Assembly (NCBI GenBank): GCA_025356475.1
Contig: JANXSX010000032.1
Coordinates: 1 to 64,000, forward strand
Length of the DNA stretch: 64,000 bases
Source: Isosphaeraceae bacterium
Lineage (GTDB): Bacteria > Planctomycetota > Planctomycetia > Isosphaerales > Isosphaeraceae
Reading direction: 5' to 3'
Positions within the stretch are counted from its first letter, which is position 1, and each line of letters begins with the position of its first letter. Below the pieces are notes generated by a model that was given only the letters and a program-made list of their open reading frames with translations, was not told the origin of the DNA and ran no database searches. This document shows positions 45,718 to 54,129 of the stretch, in pieces. Both the position numbers and the translations under genes were made by a program.

Positions 45718-47085
45718 CTAAGTGATCCGCAACAGCAGAATCGCGATCGTATAGAAAATGCAGAGGCCGGTCGCATCGACGAGTGTCGTGATTAAAGGAG
45801 CCGACACGACCGCAGGATCGATCCCTAACTTCCGTGCGAGCAAGGGGACGAGTGCGCCGACTGTGTTGGCCCACATACAGATCCCTAGGATCGTAAAGGC
45901 GATCACCAACGCGAAAGTTGGACTCTCCCCTCTCAACAGCCAGGTGTGGAGGAAACCGACCGCTCCAAGGATCAGCCCCAGCACCGTACCCGTGATCCAT
46001 TCACGGAAGACCACACTCATTGTTTGACTGAAAACGATTTCGCCAAGCGCGAGACCGCGAATGATTGTGCCGACGGCCTGACTTCCTGCATTGCCGCCCG
46101 TGCCAATCAAGAGCGGCGTGAAGTGGTGCAGGTGTGGGCTAGCCTCTTCAACCCATTCATAGTGGCGAGATACGCTCCCCGTCAGGGTTTCGGCAAGGAA
46201 CAAGAGGAGGAGCCAGTTCACTCGCCGGCGAACCGAACGATAGACGCTTCCTTGCCAGTAGGGAATATCATCGACCTCGGGATCGACCGTAACACCACCG
46301 AACGCGAGGATGTCCTCGGTTTGTTCCCTGCGCAAAATGTCCATGGCATCGTCGTGGGTAACGATCCCTACTAACATGCCAGTGGCATCGACGACCGGGA
46401 TTGCGAAAAGGTCGTATTTGTCGATTGTGCGGGCGACCGATTCCTGGTCATCGTCAACGCGAGCGAGAATCGGGTCTCGCTGCATGATTTCGGTGATGCG
46501 TGACTGGGGCCTGGCCAAGATCAATCGCTTGAGCGACACAATCCCAAGCAGCTTCCTCGACTCGTCGACGACATAGCTATATTCGATCGTCTCGCGATCC
46601 GGCGCTTCTCGACGAACCCGATCGAGGGATTCGCGAACCGTAAGATGGGGAGCGAGCGTCACGTAGTCGGTTGTCATCACGCCGCCAGCAGTTCCTGGCT
46701 CGTAGCTGGCAAGGCGACGAATGTCTTCGCGTTCCGCTTGGGCCAGATGCGGGAAAATCGCGTCCACCTGTTCTTCTTCGAGGTGGTTGACGAGGTCAGC
46801 GCGGTCGTCGTGCGGCATCAAATGCAGCAGCGCAGCGGCTTCGGACGGAGGCATCGCATTGACAATTTCGACCTGACGCTCGACCGTCAGATAGCTCATC
46901 ACATCGCCACGGACCCTTGGCGCAAGGAGTTTGATGAGGACATCGCCTTCGGCAACATCAAGGTCCTCGATCAGCTCGGCGATCTGAACAGGGTGATGGT
47001 CGGCGAAGAACTCTCCGAGCGCGTCAATCTCACCGGCTTGGATGAGTTCGCGCAGGTCGGGCACCAGCAGCGGGTTTCGCAGCAT
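45718..47085 (-). CDS. mgtE: Magnesium transporter MgtE
   Basis: 455 aa from the ATG at 47085, preceded by GAGAAGGAGG at good spacing; the upstream open frame to 47157 is not needed. An N-terminal MgtE superhelical domain (LIQAGEIDALGEFFADHHPV, LLHLMPHDDRADLVNHL) precedes two CBS domains (MTTDYVTLAPHLTVRESLD, IMQRDPILARVDDDQE). Five C-terminal membrane helices include the pore motif GTGGNAGSQAVGTIIRGLA and the closing AT-rich LVDATGLCIFYTIA. Mg-sensing through the N and CBS domains is known for the family. I saw no M-box riboswitch in the leader; a TATACT box occurs at 47277-47282 without a convincing -35. Confidence 0.95.
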   Translation of the reverse strand: MLRNPLLVPDLRELIQAGEIDALGEFFADHHPVQIAELIEDLDVAEGDVLIKLLAPRVRGDVMSYLTVERQVEIVNAMPPSEAAALLHLMPHDDRADLVNHLEEEQVDAIFPHLAQAEREDIRRLASYEPGTAGGVMTTDYVTLAPHLTVRESLDRVRREAPDRETIEYSYVVDESRKLLGIVSLKRLILARPQSRITEIMQRDPILARVDDDQESVARTIDKYDLFAIPVVDATGMLVGIVTHDDAMDILRREQTEDILAFGGVTVDPEVDDIPYWQGSVYRSVRRRVNWLLLLFLAETLTGSVSRHYEWVEEASPHLHHFTPLLIGTGGNAGSQAVGTIIRGLALGEIVFSQTMSVVFREWITGTVLGLILGAVGFLHTWLLRGESPTFALVIAFTILGICMWANTVGALVPLLARKLGIDPAVVSAPLITTLVDATGLCIFYTIAILLLRIT

Positions 47086-47312
47086 GGGGGCCTCCTTCTC
47101 GCGGTTGGCCTGTAGTTCGGAAAGAGAAGGAGAAGGAAGCGGCAATCGCAGGCACATTAAGCGGGGATTGAGTCTTAACGGTCAGCCAAAGCGAGTGACA
47201 AAAAGCTCAGCCCAGACGTCACTGGCAGTTAGTCGTTCCCGCAAGCCTCTGATCCGTCGCTCTGCGACTCTCCTGAAGTATACGAACTTATTGGCAATGG
47301 ATCGAACGAGAT

Positions 47313-48611
47313 CTATCGTCGACCAATCAAGTCCTTACCCAGGTACGGTTTTAAGACCTCGGGAACATCAACCAATCCGTCGGCACGTTGATAATTCTCC
47401 AAGACCGCAATCATTGCCCGGCTAAGCGCGATTGCTGTCCCATTGAGCGTGTGGACGAATTTCGTCCCCTTCTGGCCAGTCGGTTTATAACGGACATTCA
47501 GTCGTCGAGCCTGATAATCGGTGCAATTGGAAGTACTTGTCACCTCGCCATACTCCCCGGCCTCGCCTCGACCGGGCATCCAAGCCTCAAGATCAAACTT
47601 TCGGTAGGCGGGTCCGCCGAGATCTCCCGAGCAAATGTCGAGGACTCGATAAGGAATTCCAAGCGCGGTGAAGATCTCTTCCTCGATCTTCAGAAGTTCC
47701 AGATGCAACGCCCCAGAGGCTTCGAGAGTTCCCTCCGTAAACGCGAACATTTCAATTTTCGTGAACTGATGGACTCGATAGAGCCCTTTACTGGCGCGAC
47801 CAGCCGCTCCCGCCTCGGTGCGGAAGCAGTGCGAGAGACCGACATATTTGATCGGGAGCTGGGCTGACTCGAGGATCTCGTCGGCATGGAGGCCACCGAG
47901 GGTGATCTCGGCGGTTCCAATCAGACAGAGGTCGGTGTTTTCGACCGAGTAGACCTGGGTTTCGGCCCCGCGAGGGTTGAAGCCAATCCCTTCCAGGATC
48001 GACACCCGGGCAAGGTCCGGAGTGATTACCGGCGTGAATCCTCGCGACACGAGGGTCCGGATTGCAAAATGCTGGAGTGCCATTTCGAGCAGAACGGCGT
48101 CGTGCTTTAGAAAGTAGAAACCATTCCCCGACACCTTACCGCCAGCCTCGAAGTCGATCAGGTCGAGGGAGCGGCCCAGATCGACGTGGTCCCGAGGCTT
48201 AAAGTCGAAGACGCGTGGCGTCCCGACTTTTCTCAACTCGACACTCAGATCTTCCGTCGCTCCCACGGGAGCGTCGGGGTGAGTCATGTTGGGGATTCGG
48301 CCCACCCGGCTCTTGAGCTCGACCTCTAAGGTCTTCAACCGCTCCTCATTGATGCCAACATCCCCCTTGAGTCGTTTCCCCTCTGCGACTAGCTCGTTTC
48401 GTTTTTCGACATCTTTTTCCTTGCCGGTGGCTTGGGCCACTTCGTTTTGACGACGACGGACGTTCTCGACCTCGAACTGCAGTGTCTTTCGCTCGCGATC
48501 CAGGGCGACGACCGCATCAATCTCTGCGGTTATGTCGGCGGAAACGTTGCGGGCGACGCAATTCGCCTTCACGGCTGCGGGGTTCTCGACAACGAACTTC
48601 AGGTCAAGCAT
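47313..48611 (-). CDS. serS: Seryl-tRNA synthetase
   Basis: Charges tRNA-Ser, 432 aa from the ATG at 48611 (MLDLKFVVENPAAVKANC). The N-terminal coiled-coil arm that grips the long variable arm of tRNA-Ser is present (LDRERKTLQFEVENVRRRQN, KRLKGDVGINEERLKTLEVE). Class II motifs 2 (GLSHCFRTEAGAAGRASKGL, YRVHQFTKIEMF) and 3 (LNGTAIALSRAMIAVLENYQ) are complete. The frame is open 25 codons upstream but those residues do not resemble the family. The leader (48612-48869) contains a tRNA-like fold. It is followed by about 230 nt of untranslated sequence before mgtE. Confidence 0.96.
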   Translation of the reverse strand: MLDLKFVVENPAAVKANCVARNVSADITAEIDAVVALDRERKTLQFEVENVRRRQNEVAQATGKEKDVEKRNELVAEGKRLKGDVGINEERLKTLEVELKSRVGRIPNMTHPDAPVGATEDLSVELRKVGTPRVFDFKPRDHVDLGRSLDLIDFEAGGKVSGNGFYFLKHDAVLLEMALQHFAIRTLVSRGFTPVITPDLARVSILEGIGFNPRGAETQVYSVENTDLCLIGTAEITLGGLHADEILESAQLPIKYVGLSHCFRTEAGAAGRASKGLYRVHQFTKIEMFAFTEGTLEASGALHLELLKIEEEIFTALGIPYRVLDICSGDLGGPAYRKFDLEAWMPGRGEAGEYGEVTSTSNCTDYQARRLNVRYKPTGQKGTKFVHTLNGTAIALSRAMIAVLENYQRADGLVDVPEVLKPYLGKDLIGRR

Positions 48612-48759
48612 GCCGGATTCCTTCTCAACGCATCTCAGTTGTTGGATCGAGCCGTGGAGCAATGGGAGCCCCGAACCCACCCTCACATCACGAATAAGTC
48701 AGCACATGGAAGTAACATTTACAGTGCCAAATACAGAGGTCACTGTACGGGGCATAACA

Positions 48760-48846
48760 TTAGGGTGCGAGAGTTGAACTCGCTCAACACGGCCCCTCGT
48801 GCTGACCAATCCAACTTTCCCAGTTGGCGGGTTGTGCTCGCCCTTA
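48760..48846 (-). promoter_or_regulatory. tRNA-Ser-like fold in the serS leader
   Basis: Read on the minus strand, 87 nt can fold like a class II tRNA. (a) A perfect T arm, GCGAGTTCAACTCTCGC (48767-48783): 5-bp stem and TTCAACT loop matching the TTCRANY consensus. (b) An 8-bp hairpin TCAGCACG/CGTGTTGA (48784-48805) where a long variable arm would be. (c) A 5-bp stem CCAAC/GTTGG around the 7-nt loop TGGGAAA (48811-48827), in which loop positions 3-5 read GGA, a serine anticodon. (d) Weak closing pairing of TAAGGG with CCCTAA. It has no normal D arm and G instead of U33, so it is not a usable tRNA gene. It lies about 150 nt upstream of serS. Confidence 0.4.
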
Positions 48847-48869
48847 TTCGCTCAGTTACACCAGAACTA

Positions 48870-49325
48870 CTACTCCACGAGCTCGATTTGCCAGTTGGCT
48901 TGCTGGATCCGGGAGTCGAGTTCACGATATTGTCTGGCGAGGCGATCCGCCTCACCCTGCATCGTAACGACGCTCACCGTGCCTCGGAAGCGAACTTCCG
49001 ACTTACTATAACGATCCTGCTGGACGATCGCCGCAGCGGCTGTCTCATTGTAGAGCTTGCGCTTCAGAGCAAGTACGTCGCGTTCCGCGAGCGCGTCCGA
49101 CAGCCGACCGACACCAAACTCCGCAGCGCAGTTCGTTCGGTTGATCCGCTGAATGAGCGATAGCAGTTCGGTCGCAGTCCGCTCCGCTTCAGCAAGCAGA
49201 TCCGAAGGGCTCTCGGGAGGGTCGTCCCCCTCCTGGACTTTCGCCGAACGGATGATTCGTTCTTTGAGTTGATCGAGCCTTTTCTGGCAGTCGGATCGTG
49301 TAATCAATGCTTCGGCGAGCTTCAT
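48870..49325 (-). CDS. DIP1984 family protein (septicolysin-like)
   Basis: 151 aa from the ATG at 49325, which overlaps the stop of the M20 peptidase gene by four bases. Predominantly helical, with heptad-like stretches: KLAEALITRSDCQKRLDQLK, LLSLIQRINRTNCAAEFGVG and LALKRKLYNETAAAAIVQQD. The first line and the R-x-N-x-T (INRTN) motif are characteristic of the DIP1984 family, whose old name septicolysin does not reflect an established function. It is soluble and charged with no signal peptide. Translational coupling to the peptidase suggests co-expression. Confidence 0.75.
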   Translation of the reverse strand: MKLAEALITRSDCQKRLDQLKERIIRSAKVQEGDDPPESPSDLLAEAERTATELLSLIQRINRTNCAAEFGVGRLSDALAERDVLALKRKLYNETAAAAIVQQDRYSKSEVRFRGTVSVVTMQGEADRLARQYRELDSRIQQANWQIELVE

Positions 49326-50689
49326 CGGGCAAGTTCCGCAAGCAAATGAGCACTCGCTTTGATTCCGAGATGGAAATCGGCCAAGCAGAACTTCTCGTTT
49401 GGTCCATGCAGGTTGTCGTCTTCTTGACCCCAACCGAGTAACAGAGTATCGACCCCGAGTTGAGTCTTGATCAGGCCAACCACCGGGATCGAGCCACCTC
49501 CGCGCATGAAAACCGGCGGGGTCCCGAAGCTCGCCTCAATCGCCTTGGAGGCGGCACGGGCAGCCGGCGTATCGACTTCCACAAGCGCTGCGGGAGCTCC
49601 ATGCTGTTCGATCAGTTCGTAAGTCACACCTGGCGGACAAACCGCCTTGAGGTGAGCTTTCAGAAGTTCAGCCACCCGCTTGGGATCTTGATTGGGGACC
49701 AGTCGGAAACTTAACTTTGCCCCTGCCTTCCGAGGTAGCACCGTCTTTGGTCCTGGGCCCGAATAGCCCCCCCAGAGCCCGTGAACGTCGCACGTGGGTC
49801 GAGCCCAGCTTCGTTCAAGTGTAGAGAATCCCTTCTCGCCAAAGAGCCCGATGACCCCAAGTCCCTTCTGATACATTGCCTCGTCGAACGGGAGTTTGGC
49901 CCAGGCTTGGCGCTCCCAATCTTCGAGAGGCCGAACATCGTCGTAAAAACCGGCAATCTGGATACGTCCGTCGCCGTCTTTAAGACTTGCGATCATCTGG
50001 CAAAGCGCATTGAGCGGGTTGGCAACCGCACCTCCGTATGTGCCAGAGTGAAGGTCGATATTCGCTCCCTCGACCAGCAACTCAAAGTACGCTAGGCCCC
50101 TAAGGCCATAGGTGATGGCTGGGATGCCAGGTGCAAACTGACTTGTGTCTGAGATGACCGCAACATCGCAGGCGAGCTTCGCTTTGTTGAGGCTGACATA
50201 GTTCTCTAGATTCGCACCACCGACCTCTTCTTCGCCTTCGATCAAGAACTTGACGTTTACGGGCAACTGACCGACCGTCTTCAACCAAGCCTCCACAGCC
50301 TTCAGATGCGTGAACATCTGTCCCTTGTCGTCAGTCGCACCCCGTGCGAAGAGATTCCCCTCGCGGATGGTCGGCTCGAACGGAGGGGAAAGCCAGGGCT
50401 CAAGCGGCTCGGGGGGCTGAACGTCGTAGTGACCATAAATCAACACAGTCGGCTTGCCGGGCGCATCGAGCCGTTCGCCATAGACGATCGGATGGCCGGG
50501 TGTCTCGATCAAATCGGCTGGCACCCCGATGGAACGGAGGTTGTCCCTCACGAACTCGGCAGCCTTGCGGACATCGTCGGAATGGGTTGGCTGGGCACTG
50601 ACGCTGGGAATGCGGATGAGGGCTTTGAGCTCTTCTTCGAATTGTGCTCGATGCGCATCGAGGTAGTTGTCAACCTGATCGATACCCAT
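49322..50689 (-). CDS. M20 family dipeptidase
   Basis: Zinc peptidase of the M20/M25/M40 (ArgE/DapE/CPG2) family, 455 aa. Metal ligands and catalytic residues: His and Asp in YGHYDVQPPEPLEPW, Asp in RGATDDKGQMFTHLKA, Glu-Glu in IEGEEEVGG, and a final His in LHGPNEKFCLADFHLG. The insert between about residues 185 and 320 is the dimerisation/lid domain. The FARGATDDKGQ and YGHYDVQPP sequences are those of the cytosolic dipeptidase subgroup. It heads a run with the DIP1984 gene (ATGA overlap). A CGACTG hexamer tandem repeat lies just upstream (50718-50740). Confidence 0.92.
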   Translation of the reverse strand: MGIDQVDNYLDAHRAQFEEELKALIRIPSVSAQPTHSDDVRKAAEFVRDNLRSIGVPADLIETPGHPIVYGERLDAPGKPTVLIYGHYDVQPPEPLEPWLSPPFEPTIREGNLFARGATDDKGQMFTHLKAVEAWLKTVGQLPVNVKFLIEGEEEVGGANLENYVSLNKAKLACDVAVISDTSQFAPGIPAITYGLRGLAYFELLVEGANIDLHSGTYGGAVANPLNALCQMIASLKDGDGRIQIAGFYDDVRPLEDWERQAWAKLPFDEAMYQKGLGVIGLFGEKGFSTLERSWARPTCDVHGLWGGYSGPGPKTVLPRKAGAKLSFRLVPNQDPKRVAELLKAHLKAVCPPGVTYELIEQHGAPAALVEVDTPAARAASKAIEASFGTPPVFMRGGGSIPVVGLIKTQLGVDTLLLGWGQEDDNLHGPNEKFCLADFHLGIKASAHLLAELAR

Positions 50690-50717
50690 GAGCTCAACCT
50701 CCCCGTCTCACCGATTA

Positions 50718-50740
50718 CGACTGCGACTGCGACTGCGACT
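50718..50740. repeat. CGACTG hexamer tandem repeat, 3.8 copies
   Basis: Three full copies and a partial fourth copy of CGACTG in a row, 29 nt before the start codon of the M20 peptidase gene in its leader. A hexamer would not shift a frame if it varied in copy number. Confidence 0.7.
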
Positions 50741-51028
50741 CTTCTGCAAGGACAATAAACTACCACGGAACCTCCACTGAGGCGACATGCTCCCTGAACT
50801 TTCCCAGGACAATTGCAAAGTCCGATTTTTCACTCCGGGATGAGGTCTCGACACGTTCTTTGGAGGTGCCCAACAGGTGGTACAGCTTGGGGGTTTAGAA
50901 CGACTTCTTGTGCCCGCCCCAGTCGAATCAAGCTTTTCATCGTCTTGTCGGGGGGATCCCGATTCTTGCCTCAAGGAACGCTGACAAAACAACTATTCGA
51001 TTGAGGCGGTGTCGGTTTCCGGGAAGCT

Positions 51029-51187
51029 GTTTCGTCAGTGTTCCAAGGGGCAGGACAAATCAGCCCAGAGGGCATCGCCCTGGTGAGAAGGGCAACGGCT
51101 CTCCAAAGCCCAGACGGTCGCCGCGTCACCATCCACCAGGGCGATGCCCTGGGCTGATATGTGGCCGCCCTCTCAGGACGACAAAAC
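51029..51187. repeat. REP-like inverted-repeat element
   Basis: Two arms of about 50 nt in opposite orientation surround a spacer of about 50 nt. The inner 25-27 nt are almost identical reverse complements (the right arm contains CACCAGGGCGATGCCCTGG and the left differs by a 2-nt insertion). Each inner part is itself a small hairpin (CCAGGGC-GAT-GCCCTGG). The outer parts share GGGCTGAT(A/T)TG and the (AC)GA(C/A)AAAC end. This is the shape of a non-autonomous REP pair or MITE. No target-site duplication or transposase was seen. Confidence 0.65.
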
Positions 51188-51661
51188 CTCTGGGGACAGA
51201 GCGTTACGTCAAATTTGCCCCTCGCTGCCCCAAAGAGCCAAGACATGAAGGCCAAGCAGACTGCTCTGGGATGGAGTAACCAACACTTAATGTGAGAAGG
51301 AAAAGGATAAGGACTTTGCAACTCTCCTGTGAACTTTCCAAAGTCCAATTCCACCTTCGAGTCGGCTTGTGGACCTTCGATGGATCTGCACATTTGGTGG
51401 ACAAGAATGGCCAACGACACTTGGCTGACGCAGTACTGTCCCTGAGCAATCAAGTCACTCAAGGTGCCGATTGCCAAATCGGGACAAGAAGTGCATAGAT
51501 TTCCAAATACTCAATCAACTCTACCGTACAACCACTATAATTGCGAAATTAAACCCTATTCTATGCGGATTATTCCCAAAAAAGGGATGCTGCCCGAAAA
51601 CGCATGCCGCAAGAGAATTTTCTGCGCGTTTTGACCCCCTCACCGTCCTGGCTCGGGCATA

Positions 51662-51704
51662 CTAGAGGAGTCGGGTTCGACGTCGATCCCGAGCGGACTC
51701 CTAG
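51662..51704. repeat. Nested palindrome in the gene-free island
   Basis: Outer arms GGAGTC (51667-51672) and GACTCC (51696-51701), extended by CTA/TAG beyond a small bulge, enclose CGGG/CCCG arms and a central TCGACGTCGA palindrome (51677-51686). It could be a stem-loop in an RNA or a binding site. TTGACC occurs at 51631 and CATACT at 51658 just before it, but their spacing of 21 nt is too long for a normal promoter. Confidence 0.4.
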
Positions 51705-52374
51705 GTTGGCGACCTCAGTGGCTCTCGTGATGGCACGATGTGGCGTGAACGACCCCTTGGTCGCAAACACCACTTCGAAGTCCTCGATTGCAACATGGAT
51801 GTTGTCTTCCCGAAACCGACGACGATGCGGCGGGGGGGAACTCTTGTTTCCATTTCAAGTCGGAATTACAAAAGAGTTATCATTGCACGGTGGACTCAAA
51901 TTCCGCCGACAATCGATGACTCGCCGGAACTTGGCCTCAAGTTACGGTTTGCCGCGTCCGAAGGTGCAAATTTCTGCACGTTTCTGCCGATGGCACGCAA
52001 GTTGTATCTCTGTCGAGCGTCGAGGCAACTTGCTTCGGTGGTCGGTGATCACGGAGAGATCGAAAATATCACATTGGTGCTTCGGACCGAACCTTGAGTC
52101 CCCTTCAATTTGTTTTCCGCATCGAACCGGTTTCGAGCGCCAAACGTGGTATATATACGAAGAGCGACAGCGAGATGAACGGAGCCAAGGAATGGGCGAC
52201 CGTCCCCGGGTGGGTCAGTCTCCCCTTGGGCGCGGTGCTAGACAAACGCCTGGGAGGGCTGGACTCGTGGACTGGCGGGTGAGCCGGTACCCATGAATCC
52301 GTCTGGCGCGGTGACCGAGGATCTGACGAATCCATTCCAATTGCAGCGGTGTGGGTAGGAGGGGACCCTTTCTG

Positions 52375-53058
52375 ATGAGCTTCATTCAACGCTTCCTCGA
52401 GCGGGTGCTTCGCACCAACGCGAGTCGTATGCCTCGTACTTCATTCGATGATCTTAGCCAGGACCAGCTCGATGCTCATCTCCGTGTCGGACGATATGGA
52501 AGCTTTTCTCTGACCGAAGCGGTGCGACCATCGATTGGTTTGGAGGTAATTCCTCGCGAAGGTTATCGACGTGATATTTATCGGGATCCCGAGAGCGGCA
52601 ATACAATGCCTGTTCTCGCAGCCTCGGTTTCGGGTGAACGCCTCTTCGACGTACTCATGGATCTCCTCGACCCCTTGGGGGAGGAAGTCGATGTCGTCAT
52701 GGAGTCGAGCCATGAAAGCGAGCCGGGGGCACATTCTGACCTCTATCGCGAGCATATTGATACGGTCATTCTTAAGAGTACGTTGTACGACTTCGAAGAG
52801 CTGCTCTTGAACGATGGCTGTACCGGCTTGGCTGCCTTGAATCCGAGCGGTCCGATGGAAGTGCAGTTCGACGAACATAAGCTCTTGTTCGTCTATGCTC
52901 ATGACCTCGAACCGTTTGAACGCATCTTGATCGATGCCGGGCTCCGTCGCGACGATACCCTGCGGTTCATTTCGGAAGCCGAGCACCTTCACTCCACCGA
53001 TGATGTCTTTCGAAGCCAGTTCGAGTCGCTTCAGTACCGTCTGGGCATTGATATTTAA
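52375..53058 (+). CDS. Conserved-looking protein of unknown function, 227 aa
   Basis: Not recognised. The ATG at 52375 (MSFIQRFLERVLRTNASRMP) is preceded by AGGAGGGG about 10 nt upstream, and codon use is like that of the other genes, so it is a real gene. The product is soluble and acidic, with no signal peptide, membrane helix or cysteine-rich motif. One segment (SGERLFDVLMDLLDPLGEEVDVVMESSHES) and another (HKLLFVYAHDLEPFERILIDAGL) look like alpha/beta folds with an edge strand. It lies alone, after a gene-free island and convergent with miaA (58 nt between stops). Confidence 0.7.
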   Translation: MSFIQRFLERVLRTNASRMPRTSFDDLSQDQLDAHLRVGRYGSFSLTEAVRPSIGLEVIPREGYRRDIYRDPESGNTMPVLAASVSGERLFDVLMDLLDPLGEEVDVVMESSHESEPGAHSDLYREHIDTVILKSTLYDFEELLLNDGCTGLAALNPSGPMEVQFDEHKLLFVYAHDLEPFERILIDAGLRRDDTLRFISEAEHLHSTDDVFRSQFESLQYRLGIDI

Positions 53059-53116
53059 CTTCCAATCGAAGCACCCCTGTAGCAGCACCCTGCGGGGCGG
53101 CAGGCCGAGCAATCGG

Positions 53117-54064
53117 TTAGTCGCCCCGCTGAGTTTTTTCAACTCGCACCAAAAGCCTTGCGACAACGTCGTCCACGCTCGCTTCTCCTTCGATGGCGAG
53201 CCCCTGCACTTCCGTCAAACCTCGGAACCAGGTCGCCTGTCGTTTCGCGAACTGCCTCGTCCGAGCCTGCGTTTGCATGACGGCTTCGCTGAGAGTTAGC
53301 TTGCCCTCAAGATGATTCACGCACTCCCGATATCCCACCCCTTGAGCTGGAATCTCATGGAGCGGACGCGAACTTCGAATCAGCCGGCTCACCTCCTCAA
53401 CAAGTCCATCCTCGAACATTTGAACGACTCGGTGGTTGATGCGGACATGCAACTCACTGCGAGGTCGTTCCAAGGCGATTGCACAGACGCTTGTCGGTGC
53501 GGGGTTTGAATGCTCGACCTGGTGCTCACTGAGCGGTCGTCCCGTGAGCAGGAAAACCTCCAGAGCACGAATCACTCTCCGGCGATCGTTGGGATGAAGT
53601 CGCTGTGCTGTCGCAGGATCAATTCCAGCCAGCCTTTCATGGAGAGTGGCATCTCCCGTCGCATCCGCTTCCGCTTCGAGTTCCGCTCGCAAGCTCGAGT
53701 CGGCGGCGGGTCCTTCGAATAGCCCACGAAGCAACGTCTTCAAATAGAGGGCCGTCCCGCCGACGAAGAGGATGCGATTCCCTCGGGCTTCTATCTGTTG
53801 TATCGCCACTGACGACCAAGTTCGGAACTCGGCAACGCTGGCGGACTCCCACGGATCAATTACATCGATCAGGTGATGCGACACATCAGCTCGCTCAGCA
53901 AGGGTCGGCTTGGCCGTACCAATGTCCATACCCCGATAGAGTGTCATCGAGTCGAGTGCAACGATCTCAGCGCCGAGCTGCCTCGCCAGCGCAACACCGA
54001 TTGCCGTTTTGCCTACGGCCGTCGGGCCCGTCAAATAGATTGCACCGTGAAATGGATTCGTCAA
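53117..54064 (-). CDS. miaA: tRNA dimethylallyltransferase MiaA
   Basis: Adds the dimethylallyl group to N6 of A37 in tRNAs reading UNN codons. 315 aa, normal length. P-loop GPTAVGKTAIGVALARQLGA; catalytic Asp in VALDSMTLYRGMDIGTAKP; further motifs VSHHLIDVIDPWESASVAEF, ILFVGGTALYLKTLLRGLFEG, ERLAGIDPATAQRLHPNDRR and GVGYRECVNHLEG; TRQFAKRQATWFRG near the C-terminus. No miaB or hfq is next to it. It starts 66 nt after the upstream gene on the same strand. Confidence 0.95.
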   Translation of the reverse strand: MTNPFHGAIYLTGPTAVGKTAIGVALARQLGAEIVALDSMTLYRGMDIGTAKPTLAERADVSHHLIDVIDPWESASVAEFRTWSSVAIQQIEARGNRILFVGGTALYLKTLLRGLFEGPAADSSLRAELEAEADATGDATLHERLAGIDPATAQRLHPNDRRRVIRALEVFLLTGRPLSEHQVEHSNPAPTSVCAIALERPRSELHVRINHRVVQMFEDGLVEEVSRLIRSSRPLHEIPAQGVGYRECVNHLEGKLTLSEAVMQTQARTRQFAKRQATWFRGLTEVQGLAIEGEASVDDVVARLLVRVEKTQRGD

Positions 54065-54129
54065 TGACTGCCTCGGGTCAGGACTCTTCGGGAACCCACT
54101 TGATGGCTCAACATCACGATGGCCCTGAG

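Larger units (their letters stand above)
50690..52374. other. Gene-free island between the peptidase and unknown-protein genes
   Basis: Open frames in this 1.7-kb stretch have compositions and no motifs like those of real proteins, and none has a good ribosome-binding site. It holds a 6-bp tandem repeat (50718-50740), a REP-like inverted-repeat element (51029-51187), an 8-bp inverted repeat GGACTTTG/CAAAGTCC around 51312-51347, a nested palindrome (51662-51704) and a GTATATATAC palindrome near 52149-52158. It is more AT-rich than the flanking genes between about 51500 and 51620. It may be a decayed insertion site or hold a non-coding RNA, but no known RNA family was recognised. Confidence 0.6.

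Noticed and set aside
47086-47312. M-box magnesium riboswitch upstream of mgtE
   Set aside because: No M-box consensus was visible in the leader; only a TATACT box without a matching -35.
48760-48846. A functional tRNA-Ser gene
   Set aside because: D arm missing, base 33 is not U and the acceptor stem is weak; kept only as a tRNA-like fold.
51631-51663. Promoter TTGACC...CATACT in the gene-free island
   Set aside because: Spacing of 21 nt is outside the normal 16-18 nt range.
51604-52296. 230-codon open frame in the gene-free island
   Set aside because: No start signal, no recognisable motif, odd cysteine and serine distribution; overlaps palindromes.
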